From NCBI GenBank assembly GCA_019633985.1, contig JAHQWE010000038.1, positions 1 through 38,239 of the forward strand: a stretch of 38,239 nucleotides of DNA, read 5' to 3'. This document shows, piece by piece, positions 15,001 to 17,833 of the stretch; position 1 is the stretch's first letter; each line of letters opens with the position of its first letter. Origin of the DNA: Acidiferrobacterales bacterium. GTDB lineage: Bacteria > Pseudomonadota > Gammaproteobacteria > Arenicellales > Poriferihabitantaceae. A program made the translations under genes and the position numbers. The notes beneath the pieces were generated by a model. That model was given only the letters and a program-made list of their open reading frames with translations, was not told the origin of the DNA and made no database searches.

Positions 15001-17202
15001 CAGACTCCGATCGCGACCATGTCTCCAAACCTTGGTGATGTCGATATTATTGAGGGTGGCTCTGGAAACGATACCCTCCTAGGAGGGGCTGCCGGAGACT
15101 TTATTAATGATACCGGCGGCAACAATACAGTTTTCGGTGACCATGGACAGATAGTTGGCAATGTCGTTGAAACTACTGATTTGCAAGGTGGTGTAGATAT
15201 CATCACAACCGGAAGCGGTAATGACATCATATTTGGTGGAGCTGCTGGGGATTCCATCACCACCACGGGTGGGAATAATGTGATTGGTGGGGATTTCGGG
15301 ATTCAGAGACCTGGTTCAATTCGCTCAACCGATTTCAACCGTGGTGGATCCGACACCATTATGTCAGGTAATGGTAGCGACGATATCATTGGTGGCGCAT
15401 TTGGTGACCTGATCACCTCGACAGGAGGCAATAACAATGTATTGGGCGACAGCGGTACGATCTCCGGCGATTCGGTAACCAGTGCAGCAATCGGTGTCGG
15501 CGGTGCAGATCAGATTCAAACAGGAGCTGGGAACGATAACATTGTAGGTGGAACCCAGGGAGACAGTATTACTTCGGGTTTTGGAAACGATGATGTTCTC
15601 GGTGATGATGGCATCATCACTGGTGGGTTGGTTGATTCCTTCGCGCCGGCTGCCGGTGGCGGGGATACCATATTCGCGGCCGGTGGCAACAACAATGTGG
15701 TTGGCGGTGCGCAAGGGGATGACATAACCACCGGTAACGGACGTGACAATATTGTGGGTGACGGTGGAGTAATCAGAAATGGTGTTCTGACCAACGACGC
15801 CGGCTCTGGGGGCAATGACAATATCAACAGTGGTGGTGGTAACGATAACGTATCCGGCGGGGATGGAAGCGACCTGATCAACAGCGGGTCCGGCAATGAC
15901 AATATCCTCGGTGACAACGGCGTCATAACTTCTTCAAGTATCAATAGTTTTGCGCCACAAATTGGCGGTAACGATGTGATCAACGCCGGCGCAGGAAACG
16001 ACAACGTGATTGCTGGTCAAGGTAGTGATGTTGTTGAAGGCGGCAGTGGTGACGACAATATCCTTGGAGATAATGGTGAGCTCGGCGGTGGGTTGATCAG
16101 AACAACGGACCCCGCTGTGGGGCAGTCTGATCGGTTGAGTGGCGGAGCCGGAGATGATGCCATTATTGGAGGTGCCGCTGGGGATATCATCAGTGGCGGT
16201 GCTGGAAATGACCGAATTCTTGGAGACAATGGTGGTTATGATAGAAATATCATGCGACTTATTTCTACGGACTTCACAATCGGTGGTAACGACGTGATCT
16301 CAGCTGGCAGTGGGGATGATTGGGTGTTAGGCGGCATTGGGAATGAGAGTATCGATGGCGAAGACGGCTTCGATGTGTTGCTCGGAGACAATGGGGTGAT
16401 TGAGCCGATCGGTGGTGGATTATTCAGAGCGGCAACGCTTGGACCTCTTATCGGTGGTAACGATTTTCTGCGAGGCGGACCTGGCAATGACATTTTAATC
16501 GGCGGGTTTGGTAAAGATGTGCTCGATGGAGGGCTTGGCGAGGATATTCTGATCGGCGACAACGGCGTCGTTATTTTTGGACTTGACGGGACCATTTATC
16601 AGATCGATGCATTTGGTACCGACCCGTTAGATCGATTTGTTGCGTTTAACCTCTATTCTCGAGACTTGGATTTAGATTTTAGTCCCGCCGCAAACGAGAG
16701 TGATTTATTTGATACCAGCGGGCTTGCTGACGTCTATGCGCTACAAGACTTCACGATGGGAAATCAGCATCGATTCCTACACCACCATGTCCCTCTTGAT
16801 CAGACAGATGAAACAGAGGCGGATGCAGAACAACCGCAATCAGAACCAGTTGATGTGCCCGCAGAGGAGCCCAATGCAACAGGTGGCATGGCGATCACTC
16901 TGGATGAACTGGCAGCCAGTGCAGCCGCTAAACTCTCTGATGAGCCGGCGGTCAACGAAGACCACTTCCAGGTTGATAAAGACTTCGCACCAATGTCTGA
17001 ACTGGCAGGCGCGGCTGTTTTACTCAGTCTGACAGGGTGGAGGCGCAAGCAGTCGACAAAGTCGAAAGACCATTCAATCGACATTGAAAAATATCGGGTT
17101 TACACAGGTGAGACATCTTCGTCAGAAGATTCGAATAGAAAAAACAGTCCTGGGCGAATGGTTTTTGATCAAAGTTCAGGTAAACTTAGAAAAACAAGCT
17201 AG
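1..17202 (+). CDS. Giant RTX/Calx-beta repeat surface or secreted protein (5' end missing)
   Basis: The frame is open from base 1, so the true start lies upstream; the GTG at 19 is only the first possible start codon inside the window. At least 5733 residues are present (numbered from base 1). Residues 1 to about 440 are hydrophobic Gly/Ala-rich beta repeats. About 540-2400 is a mosaic beta-rich region with five W-motif modules and helical EQQ-type inserts. About 2730-3100 is Asp/Gly-rich RTX-like sequence. About 3140-3560 carries Calx-beta-like domains, recognised by strands ending in DDD or DNN followed by a hydrophobic run. About 3867-5530 is a dense array of GGxGxDxxx-type calcium-binding repeats. 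The C-terminus has an acidic, Pro-rich linker, a short hydrophobic segment (5667-5680, ending GW) and a basic tail starting RRK. The composition is extracellular: acidic and almost free of Cys. Adhesin, biofilm matrix protein or surface layer are all possible; no enzymatic domain was recognised. The downstream adaptor, protease and SecA-like genes are candidate export partners. Confidence 0.9.
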   Translation, partial: GITDATVVATEVHITATSIADIPVTTAVGIAGGLLAININIAKASIRSTVDAFIEEAEITALNQVRINSLSMNSAEADAIGGTVGLIAAGGMVADIEVGQANINDVQSRVGDNTTINAGSLLINARALDDLYANTIAASGGLVGIAGAASSVANNNAVVSSIGDNASITVGQLSVSTSNTQEYDAKADAVALGLAAGAGAGLNTTVNALSNVNFGDSTIEADDVSIAANSNILKEKVFNADEENLNAGSASLAVSVGALDSNNTISSDAAVNLTDTTITVNGSNANPGVLEITTFNNVLARDSIRIETVSGLVGVSTGESSITANPNSNISLSNANLENRSGEVVLATRTDSSLVGMGELFSASAVSSVSSANVTTDNNVDNTITISDSNLKGTDVRVLSGQSIGAIGSGNKLFGQSATQIFAASLGPNIVVPTVSAEILEQNVINVEGTSTIKALKNVYLTTTAENPITSDGNDARVMTAGSAVSLSLVPYGFPVPDGAENIIHNDINIASTALVEAGLNNKTLVHVLPVEVNGNARFDISDYGRELTPTELSELGLDENLKYEYAPLDIDQIEFSIKQGYIIEDANNPGNFYEYAPDTSDGPDQIVLETQNFASALWSSVTATEAADPDKVVYRSDVTTGFAANLENEFYVVKPVNLDSITLIYANIGNLLLAQLEQLEQWKINHITDGEAVARYEAQILVLEEELRELGLIQNGAVRTDLDALFIEVPNVFAAPGSVILQQDASRGTYINPANNNNETVNLAVARAINQVLVDTNRIVAHAGAQIDIFNQSPFMLVVNDAIIENAVTQQVVDGVFTIFEPGNVYFNIDSLTANSDTEEPEISIVQDSFPSSFYTGLSGFTVPSIDQDIYINGDIINNIGVVRINNIEGSILVSGEIRAEEVFITAARDFTLNTDGWFHTNNDPRQYLDYVSRVQPLAKFATNSPGLLGVELVRDALEAQGYQLPDSFGNYIAYGVVSETANIDTGLDELDAGINNDVFNSTSNEVREIVDNTSRVLAQGQVVITARFLNINGLIQSGVDSIELTIDSSFNPGRTENFTDSQGNQLSGLTFGDDIPIDGAFTYDPSGNSTITVENIITEGGKIILAGQVLSTGNGELRVANGFANVDIKNYTNFDLVLEGIDTTKDRIGKIIIIDSARLQKDEYVLSAAGTGITHTVGIGSLVSQVDVANVTQDVTKVKHLQTVYLYTGSTASLVLPDQNYLDTSLWQPTSDSPDTFVADGINNFTSVRSLEVVDNNLGSTVVYADQTPVTTLGFSEVYNPREGLHYVWVQGIDKSVTTTYTYYKKSFNLVGDNDFADLLASDEEADLTTVRYAPGEQLLYSETLEIIDPSNLANDKVPDYADGQAYTLSFEEQDNSNITAKTGETHVTQDNGTTWLVWDGENNLSVNLPSEDYTDTTRWIAAPDYIAEPGATTDSDVDNPAEDQFSSTYANRTYDYRFIEGDGGWLRTRTDTTIITEVSGKKDVYTNTLKADYPIDITFIQGAITPQIDIFSVGNIIIGGNIQAPVSASNTVISDIRITSTRGSITGNDDVAIYGATPELSAGLGDPENLAGFPVPSVLDANDIIDLNIEGNRGPLNAQAAGDITITAISLDNTTSSLEIGEVDSKLGDVLLTANNGITAESATSLITGNTIQLDASSGSIGTDALSIRIDTDAVDGGIAAIAAGDIYLSEISGDLKLILPTDFQSLASVNAGGVVEISTTSGDILDGIVELFRPTEAVDPLKFSDLSVDLQNDVRNDLLSFTDGRVFSSLTPAEQSGALRLEISQVALAFATLDEIARDLVRDGTNTLSDGSNYSDLTREQQRAIENGAGGRIYLDLSLEQQQAVLNDLLAFEDGRLFSELSGAEQTNVVDGLLPQTIGGSEYPVSPGLMSAIFPHTNFLGQDQLSTADEVLNIIGTQVILTAGGTGGGVGQLSGPRSLDLEQDWSLLSTEEKELLAIATAGDVSGVKYQFYAYSGGGETIADAETIDFTDTSKWSRITTDFYTDLSRDVTQTETIQNGDHVLVQYSETEFGLYQYAGISGSVTLNGQDFSNSQWEEVDADFGTNSGSFTIADGQIVKNEFVIERLALQLFDDVDIASPTDVVEVTVDADDVVGLDSPDTIKVNEIKGKGLVRLESDVSIIDAHTTGTEAAITTFDDLILTAGQDIDGMNTDQSFRTQIVPTGTLTAFAGGLVDILQVEDDATIRGMDMSINDLTVALIDAGGDVSVETEEGDLYIGKILSGADVSVIAENDVLDFFDDDSDPVANIVTTGSTGNGDIYIGAGGDVGQIENFLEISTPGGELSGLVGEDIFIDSFDDLAIGGSPAATGSGLTSENGNITLDVNGGLSVGLITANGDDTGSQDGLVTIKVTEGIVDRRDDSEVNIDAKTLIVQSPDGVGSATNSLDTNLDEVEAYVEDGGLWISNESDLSIGASQAYPVVPIVRDVFTRPNTLADPGSTIAEDIGVSVTDQLFISNVGDLTVTSLSISGMEVLFDVDGQILDDPEVSVLRDILAPEILLLATAGIGLTTNAVETQTSRFEAQGGTGGVVIDNLGMGLLIGDVEIFRNGIDVGDNNSGVSADQTIQVTTEGFMRVIEDVTSNNADVTLQAIDSPLIDDMTLASGADAIIPQTTLAVEDLTAGNNYEASHTASDGSDVNDEDFTLTNSATVQGGTSVTILAGDDVLIDADTNVNAGGSTTIRADHEDMDPGEGAKIDILGNINSPLNTISGGRDDDVVYVNAQSLIGATTILGDNDGLSGGDDIVVVTNLPDHGAGDSLTIDGRGGSDEVTVFTDGTSDYEISVLDTGARGDGADKLFIQGTSDDDTFLIRANFVAHLQENTGASSSDPQYLTTLERINYDSHINGLLRINGLAGDDSFYSDDNSSITTLDGGAGEDFFQIGQVFGTDRDASNAAATMIAAGDEIETQETTLGFLSNGISFPTTILGGDDNDRFVVYSNKALIKLFGEDGNDEFVVRAFVLAGNSLSTTSTTISGGTGDDTVEYNINAPVSIDGGAGTDTVVIIGTEENDNFVITEGGVQGAGVAVDFDAVEKLEVDALEGDDHFFVLGTNPDLVTTLIGGLGSDTFDVGGDVSGEIVAQSVEGTSGFINHAALSDDPNYNGIFVDGIQLNVAGQDTGLVVISESGNTAVRESDNNGLEDADEIDSYEISLSVPATEVSTATLLYVTVSAGLAGFKEDQNGGKAIEFAISNDGGATYGEFSTSHVLTFDSSATTVGSLNEWERSVTVKVRGSFDEASEGQKNIVISHSTYAEEAGNPANTIEEYTGASVANVEVTVFDDDTPGLIVTELDRAIATDPLTDVVDTQTQIFEGDTDGDFYSVSLTMPPEPGETVTVRLDGDFTQMRLSGANGGTSDARLTAIGGATPTHYTVTFDVTNWDTAFKLNIQAVDDGDIEDRQRNLITHSVESNTATGAYGGAVETSELQVDIRDNNTAGVIVKQSNGSTLVSPLMGDSYTIELTQEPSADVRLQIITDGQTLVDAAVAAGDPRFSIIDGIPTITFDATNWDDPFEVPLVVNPDASLPGAVQPSLEFPAQPHLLQEVRGPLIIEGGTIPTKDRSLTDVVMLPTELDGMRPVVTVDTDETLQNDVLNVFNDGSMIDQSGALQRFSDADTAVKAGLDFLYGVADPADLDINEFANISGLGMGGDLSIDFGTVTPELQTFAGGITYHGLETVEVMLGQGDDTFNINTTVEGSVTVIHGGGNTVDGGDVITVNGGGGEDAPLIIFGDTVQDGSRYNFSTVAMTNPAAGPLQFVSNGGVGDTITRSSGSWLDDGFETGQIIDIQRVTTTPGVTPNNIGEYLIASISIDGLTLTLADGEELVTETGTILAAATVSNGNARSFTNHGNDIIDARNADGAVSIYGGRGNDIIFGSASNDQLAGGSGNDQITAGAGDDHIYGDSGFNIDLSDRLSVSTANNAQILTVATEPADTDNAQTSDDLIAGEDTISGDEDNDIILSDHGVIAQVTGTQRLTNTGLVTSVVSDQPDNGADDNVTAGSGNDIVIAGNGMDIVEGNSGDDIVIGDLGEIIFDSMTGDGDITTVDLIQSTDITIGGDDQITAGAGDDTVISGFGGDSVEGNQGNDDIISDNGQIIFTDGIVSRMVSTDTDASTGDDDTVEGLNQPDISAGDSSIEDNDRIITGVGGDVINGNLGDDIIISDNGEIDYNTGTGDSDPTTVDLIQTINIDLGGDDQITAGAGNDTVIAGFGADTITGGIGNDDIISDNGQIVLMDGIVSRMVSTDTDASTGGNDSIEGLDQPDIANGDSSIEDNDRIIAGVGADIVNGNLGDDIIISDNGEIDYNTGTGDSDPTTVDLIQTINIDLGGDDQITAGAGNDTVIAGFGSDSITGGIGNDDIISDNGQISLVNGLVSQIISTDTDASTGGDDTIEGLDQPDIPDGDPTIDDNDRIISGIGADTVNGNLGDDIIISDNGEINYNVPGGDGDPTTVDLIQSTDISLGGSDQITAGEGDDFVIAGFGSDNVTGDLGNDVILSDNGEIVLLAGAVTRVVSTDTDASTGGGDQVNGFRGANVINGDPAADDNDTIITGVGADTVNGNFGDDIIISDNGEIDYNTGSGDGNPATVDLIQTINIDLGAGDNVIAGEGDDTVITGFGSDTVTGDGGNDIIVSDNGVITLQQGFIERLVSTDTTEATGGADIINGFGAPELANGNPSIEDNDIIVAGVDADIVNGNLGDDIIIGDNGEISSLVSGGDSNPATIDLIQSTDISLGANDMISAGEGDDKVIAGFGSDNVTGDLGNDIILGDNGKIEQANGLVSSIMSTDQQNATGGADTINGFRSPDIPRGNPALEDDDIIIGGIGGDQLGGNLGEDIIIGDNGAIDYNDASGDGDPLTIDVIESIDLPIGDDDFIVAGEGNDIVIAGIGDETIFGGVGSDLIIADNGRVELTDAEVVFATTTDTSVSTGGMDTVIGDDNGVTGVAPFTSNDIIFGGVDSDNLDGGRGSDVIFGDNGEITLTDGLGGVEQTPIATMSPNLGDVDIIEGGSGNDTLLGGAAGDFINDTGGNNTVFGDHGQIVGNVVETTDLQGGVDIITTGSGNDIIFGGAAGDSITTTGGNNVIGGDFGIQRPGSIRSTDFNRGGSDTIMSGNGSDDIIGGAFGDLITSTGGNNNVLGDSGTISGDSVTSAAIGVGGADQIQTGAGNDNIVGGTQGDSITSGFGNDDVLGDDGIITGGLVDSFAPAAGGGDTIFAAGGNNNVVGGAQGDDITTGNGRDNIVGDGGVIRNGVLTNDAGSGGNDNINSGGGNDNVSGGDGSDLINSGSGNDNILGDNGVITSSSINSFAPQIGGNDVINAGAGNDNVIAGQGSDVVEGGSGDDNILGDNGELGGGLIRTTDPAVGQSDRLSGGAGDDAIIGGAAGDIISGGAGNDRILGDNGGYDRNIMRLISTDFTIGGNDVISAGSGDDWVLGGIGNESIDGEDGFDVLLGDNGVIEPIGGGLFRAATLGPLIGGNDFLRGGPGNDILIGGFGKDVLDGGLGEDILIGDNGVVIFGLDGTIYQIDAFGTDPLDRFVAFNLYSRDLDLDFSPAANESDLFDTSGLADVYALQDFTMGNQHRFLHHHVPLDQTDETEADAEQPQSEPVDVPAEEPNATGGMAITLDELAASAAAKLSDEPAVNEDHFQVDKDFAPMSELAGAAVLLSLTGWRRKQSTKSKDHSIDIEKYRVYTGETSSSEDSNRKNSPGRMVFDQSSGKLRKTS
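60..1320 (+). repeat. N-terminal hydrophobic Gly/Ala beta-repeat region of the giant protein
   Basis: About eight degenerate units recur every 50-60 residues. Each has a hydrophobic Gly/Ala segment such as GGLVGIAGAASSV or LGLAAGAGAG followed by an Asn/Thr/Ser-rich strand such as ANNNAVVSSIGDNASI. The segments begin near bases 80, 238, 400, 565, 745, 925, 1065 and 1205. The pattern suggests a parallel beta-helix or beta-solenoid with hydrophobic rungs. It is weakly conserved, and the number of units lying upstream of the window is unknown. Confidence 0.5.
1777..6186 (+). repeat. Five dispersed copies of a W-motif module within the giant protein
   Basis: A module of about 26-30 residues occurs near bases 1777-1860, 3616-3690, 4189-4270, 5920-6003 and 6109-6186. 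It begins with an aromatic pair around one residue (FYEY, VYLY, WLVW, FYAY, LYQY), usually followed by a Gly. After a loop of 8-14 residues it ends with an acidic/polar-[FY]-x-[DNS]-[TSA]-x-W motif such as NYLDTSLW, DYTDTTRW, DFTDTSKW or DFSNSQW. The copies are separated by unrelated sequence, so this is a dispersed domain and not a tandem array. It may be a small beta-sandwich or ligand-binding module; no family was identified. Confidence 0.6.
9420..10620 (+). other. Calx-beta-like domain tract in the giant protein
   Basis: At least two and probably three consecutive domains show the Calx-beta pattern: a start like GLIVTE or GVIVKQ, an acidic E-G-D or E-S-D turn, an SYxxSLxxxP strand with a Pro, a W-D-x-x-F or W-E strand, and an end in V-x-V-x-D-D-D or D-I-R-D-N-N. 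Calx-beta domains bind calcium and are common in large adhesins and matrix proteins. The first domain lies near 9420-9900, the second near 9910-10350, and the third, less complete, near 10360-10620. Confidence 0.65.
12214..15033 (+). repeat. 405-bp (135-residue) RTX super-repeat array, seven units
   Basis: The motif G-[GA]-x-D then ITAGxGxDxVIAGFG recurs with its first Gly codon at 12214, 12619, 13024, 13429, 13834, 14239 and 14644. That is exactly 405 bp between each neighbouring pair with no net indel; the last unit is 390 bp to the next array. Each unit has two RTX halves. The first runs to a spacer with DNGQI and STDTDAST. The second, containing NGNLGDDIIISDNGEI, ends in VDLIQ. A half-unit of 192 bp precedes the array at 12022. 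Units 2 and 3 are the most alike in protein but differ at many synonymous sites, so the duplication is not very recent. Confidence 0.9.
15034..16608 (+). repeat. About 52-residue RTX repeat array near the C-terminus of the giant protein
   Basis: A shorter unit recurs with Gly codons at 15034, 15187, 15343, 15499, 15655, 15808, 15964, 16120, 16282 and 16453. Spacings are 153, 156, 156, 156, 153, 156, 156, 162 and 171 bp. Each unit has calcium-binding nonapeptides such as AGAGNDNVIAG, a LGDNG turn, and a variable spacer that often carries S-T-D or S-F-A-P. It abuts the 405-bp array and looks like a simplified derivative of the same building block. RTX repeats fold into calcium-bound beta-rolls after export. 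Confidence 0.85.
16999..17199 (+). other. C-terminal hydrophobic segment plus basic tail of the giant protein
   Basis: After the acidic, Pro-rich linker the protein ends with ELAGAAVLLSLTGW (residues 5667-5680), then RRK and about 50 polar residues rich in Lys, Ser and Asp. A short hydrophobic stretch followed by Arg/Lys is the layout of C-terminal sorting or anchor signals such as PEP-CTERM-like tails, but the tail here is longer than usual and no canonical motif was recognised. It could be an inner-membrane retention signal or a substrate for the M50 protease encoded downstream. That link is inference. Confidence 0.5.
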
Positions 17203-17290
17203 AAGTAATTCATATTTAAAGAAAGTTCCCATTGCACGGTTAAATCGGCTTGGGACAAATGCTAGATTGTTATTCTTTTTTGAGGGGCGA

Positions 17291-17326
17291 TGTCGGCGTT
17301 TAGAATTGCGCCGACAAACCATTTTT
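17291..17326 (+). terminator. Possible terminator hairpin after the giant gene
   Basis: TGTCGGCG (17291-17298) and CGCCGACA (17309-17316) form a perfect 8-bp GC-rich stem with a 10-nt loop. Five T residues follow at 17322-17326 after a 5-nt gap. The gap weakens the call for an intrinsic terminator, but the position between the giant gene and the DUF3467 gene fits. The rest of the 192-bp gap (17203-17394) is AT-rich; no convincing promoter hexamers were found there. Confidence 0.5.
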
Positions 17327-17394
17327 AAGGTGATACACAGTCTCCAACATATGACCTGCGTATTGCCCATTTTTATCATACAAGAGGCTTAATA

Positions 17395-17724
17395 GTGGCA
17401 AAACAAAACGATAACACCGGAAACGGCGGAGAAGCGAAAACGGAAGGAACACGCGTGCGATGGGATGATAGTGATATGAGCACTTCCTACGCAAATGTGT
17501 GTAATGTGAGCAGTACCAGGGAAGAGGTCACACTGTTGTTTGGAACGAATCAATCCTGGCACACAGGGCAGGAAGAGGTTGTGATTAAGTTATCAGACCG
17601 TTTGATTGTCAGCCCATATGCAGCAAAGAGATTGAGCTTGTTACTAGGCAATATCGTCGAGCAATATGAAGCTCGTTTCGGTGCCTTAGCGACAGATGCA
17701 ACAGACACTGGTCCCGCATCCTAA
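17395..17724 (+). CDS. DUF3467 family protein
   Basis: This 109-residue protein has a polar N-terminal tail, then the pattern typical of DUF3467: SYANVCNVSSTREEVTLLFG, a central hydrophilic loop, and LSDRLIVSPYAAKRLSLLL leading into a helix ending EQYEARFG. No signal peptide or membrane segment is present, so it is probably cytosolic. The family has no established function. The GTG start is supported by AGAGG at 17383-17387, 7 nt upstream. It sits 192 bp after the giant gene and 109 bp before the GAF-HlyD gene, possibly flanked by terminator-like hairpins, so it may be its own small transcription unit or the first gene of the export operon. Its position suggests an accessory or regulatory part in that system; this is inference. 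Confidence 0.8.
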   Translation: MAKQNDNTGNGGEAKTEGTRVRWDDSDMSTSYANVCNVSSTREEVTLLFGTNQSWHTGQEEVVIKLSDRLIVSPYAAKRLSLLLGNIVEQYEARFGALATDATDTGPAS

Positions 17725-17746
17725 TCTGCTGTTCACGTAATCTTAG

Positions 17747-17783
17747 CGCCGATTCCCGTATGTCCGGTTTTCGGCGTTTGCGT
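17747..17783 (+). terminator. Two-tier hairpin downstream of the DUF3467 gene
   Basis: CGCCGA (17747-17752) pairs with TCGGCG (17771-17776). Inside it CCG (17756-17758) can pair with CGG (17765-17767). A short T-rich tail (TTTGCGTT) follows. It resembles a weak intrinsic terminator or attenuator in the 109-bp gap before the GAF-HlyD gene. The T-tract is poor, so partial read-through would be expected. Confidence 0.4.
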
Positions 17784-17794
17784 TACCCCCAGAA

Positions 17795-17816
17795 ATACTC
17801 CGCAGAAAAGGAGTAT
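17795..17816 (+). promoter_or_regulatory. Hairpin enclosing a GGAG element upstream of the GAF-HlyD gene
   Basis: ATACTCC (17795-17801) and GGAGTAT (17810-17816) form a perfect 7-bp stem with loop GCAGAAAA. The 3' arm contains the only Shine-Dalgarno-like sequence near the gene (AAGGAG), but it lies 20 nt before the ATG at 17834, too far for normal use. It could be a translation control element or chance. Confidence 0.35.
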
Positions 17817-17833
17817 GCTTCCCGCATAAGTTG

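Noticed and set aside
14574-16595. Long minus-strand open frames (230, 162, 119 codons) opposite the RTX arrays
   Set aside because: They are the antisense of Gly/Asp codon repeats, giving Ser/Pro-rich low-complexity translations with no domain pattern; the + strand frame is clearly the coding one.
12214-16608. Periodic repeats as a CRISPR array or minisatellite
   Set aside because: The periods (405 and about 156 bp) are multiples of three, lie inside one open frame and encode RTX motifs; there are no short identical repeats with unique spacers.
17203-17394. Promoter for the DUF3467 gene (TTGGGA with TATTCT)
   Set aside because: Spacing is 15 bp and both hexamers match poorly; not enough to call.
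17815-17829. Four-codon frame ATG...TAA before the GAF-HlyD gene as a leader peptide
   Set aside because: Only one base separates GGAG from its ATG, too close for initiation; kept only as part of the hairpin observation.
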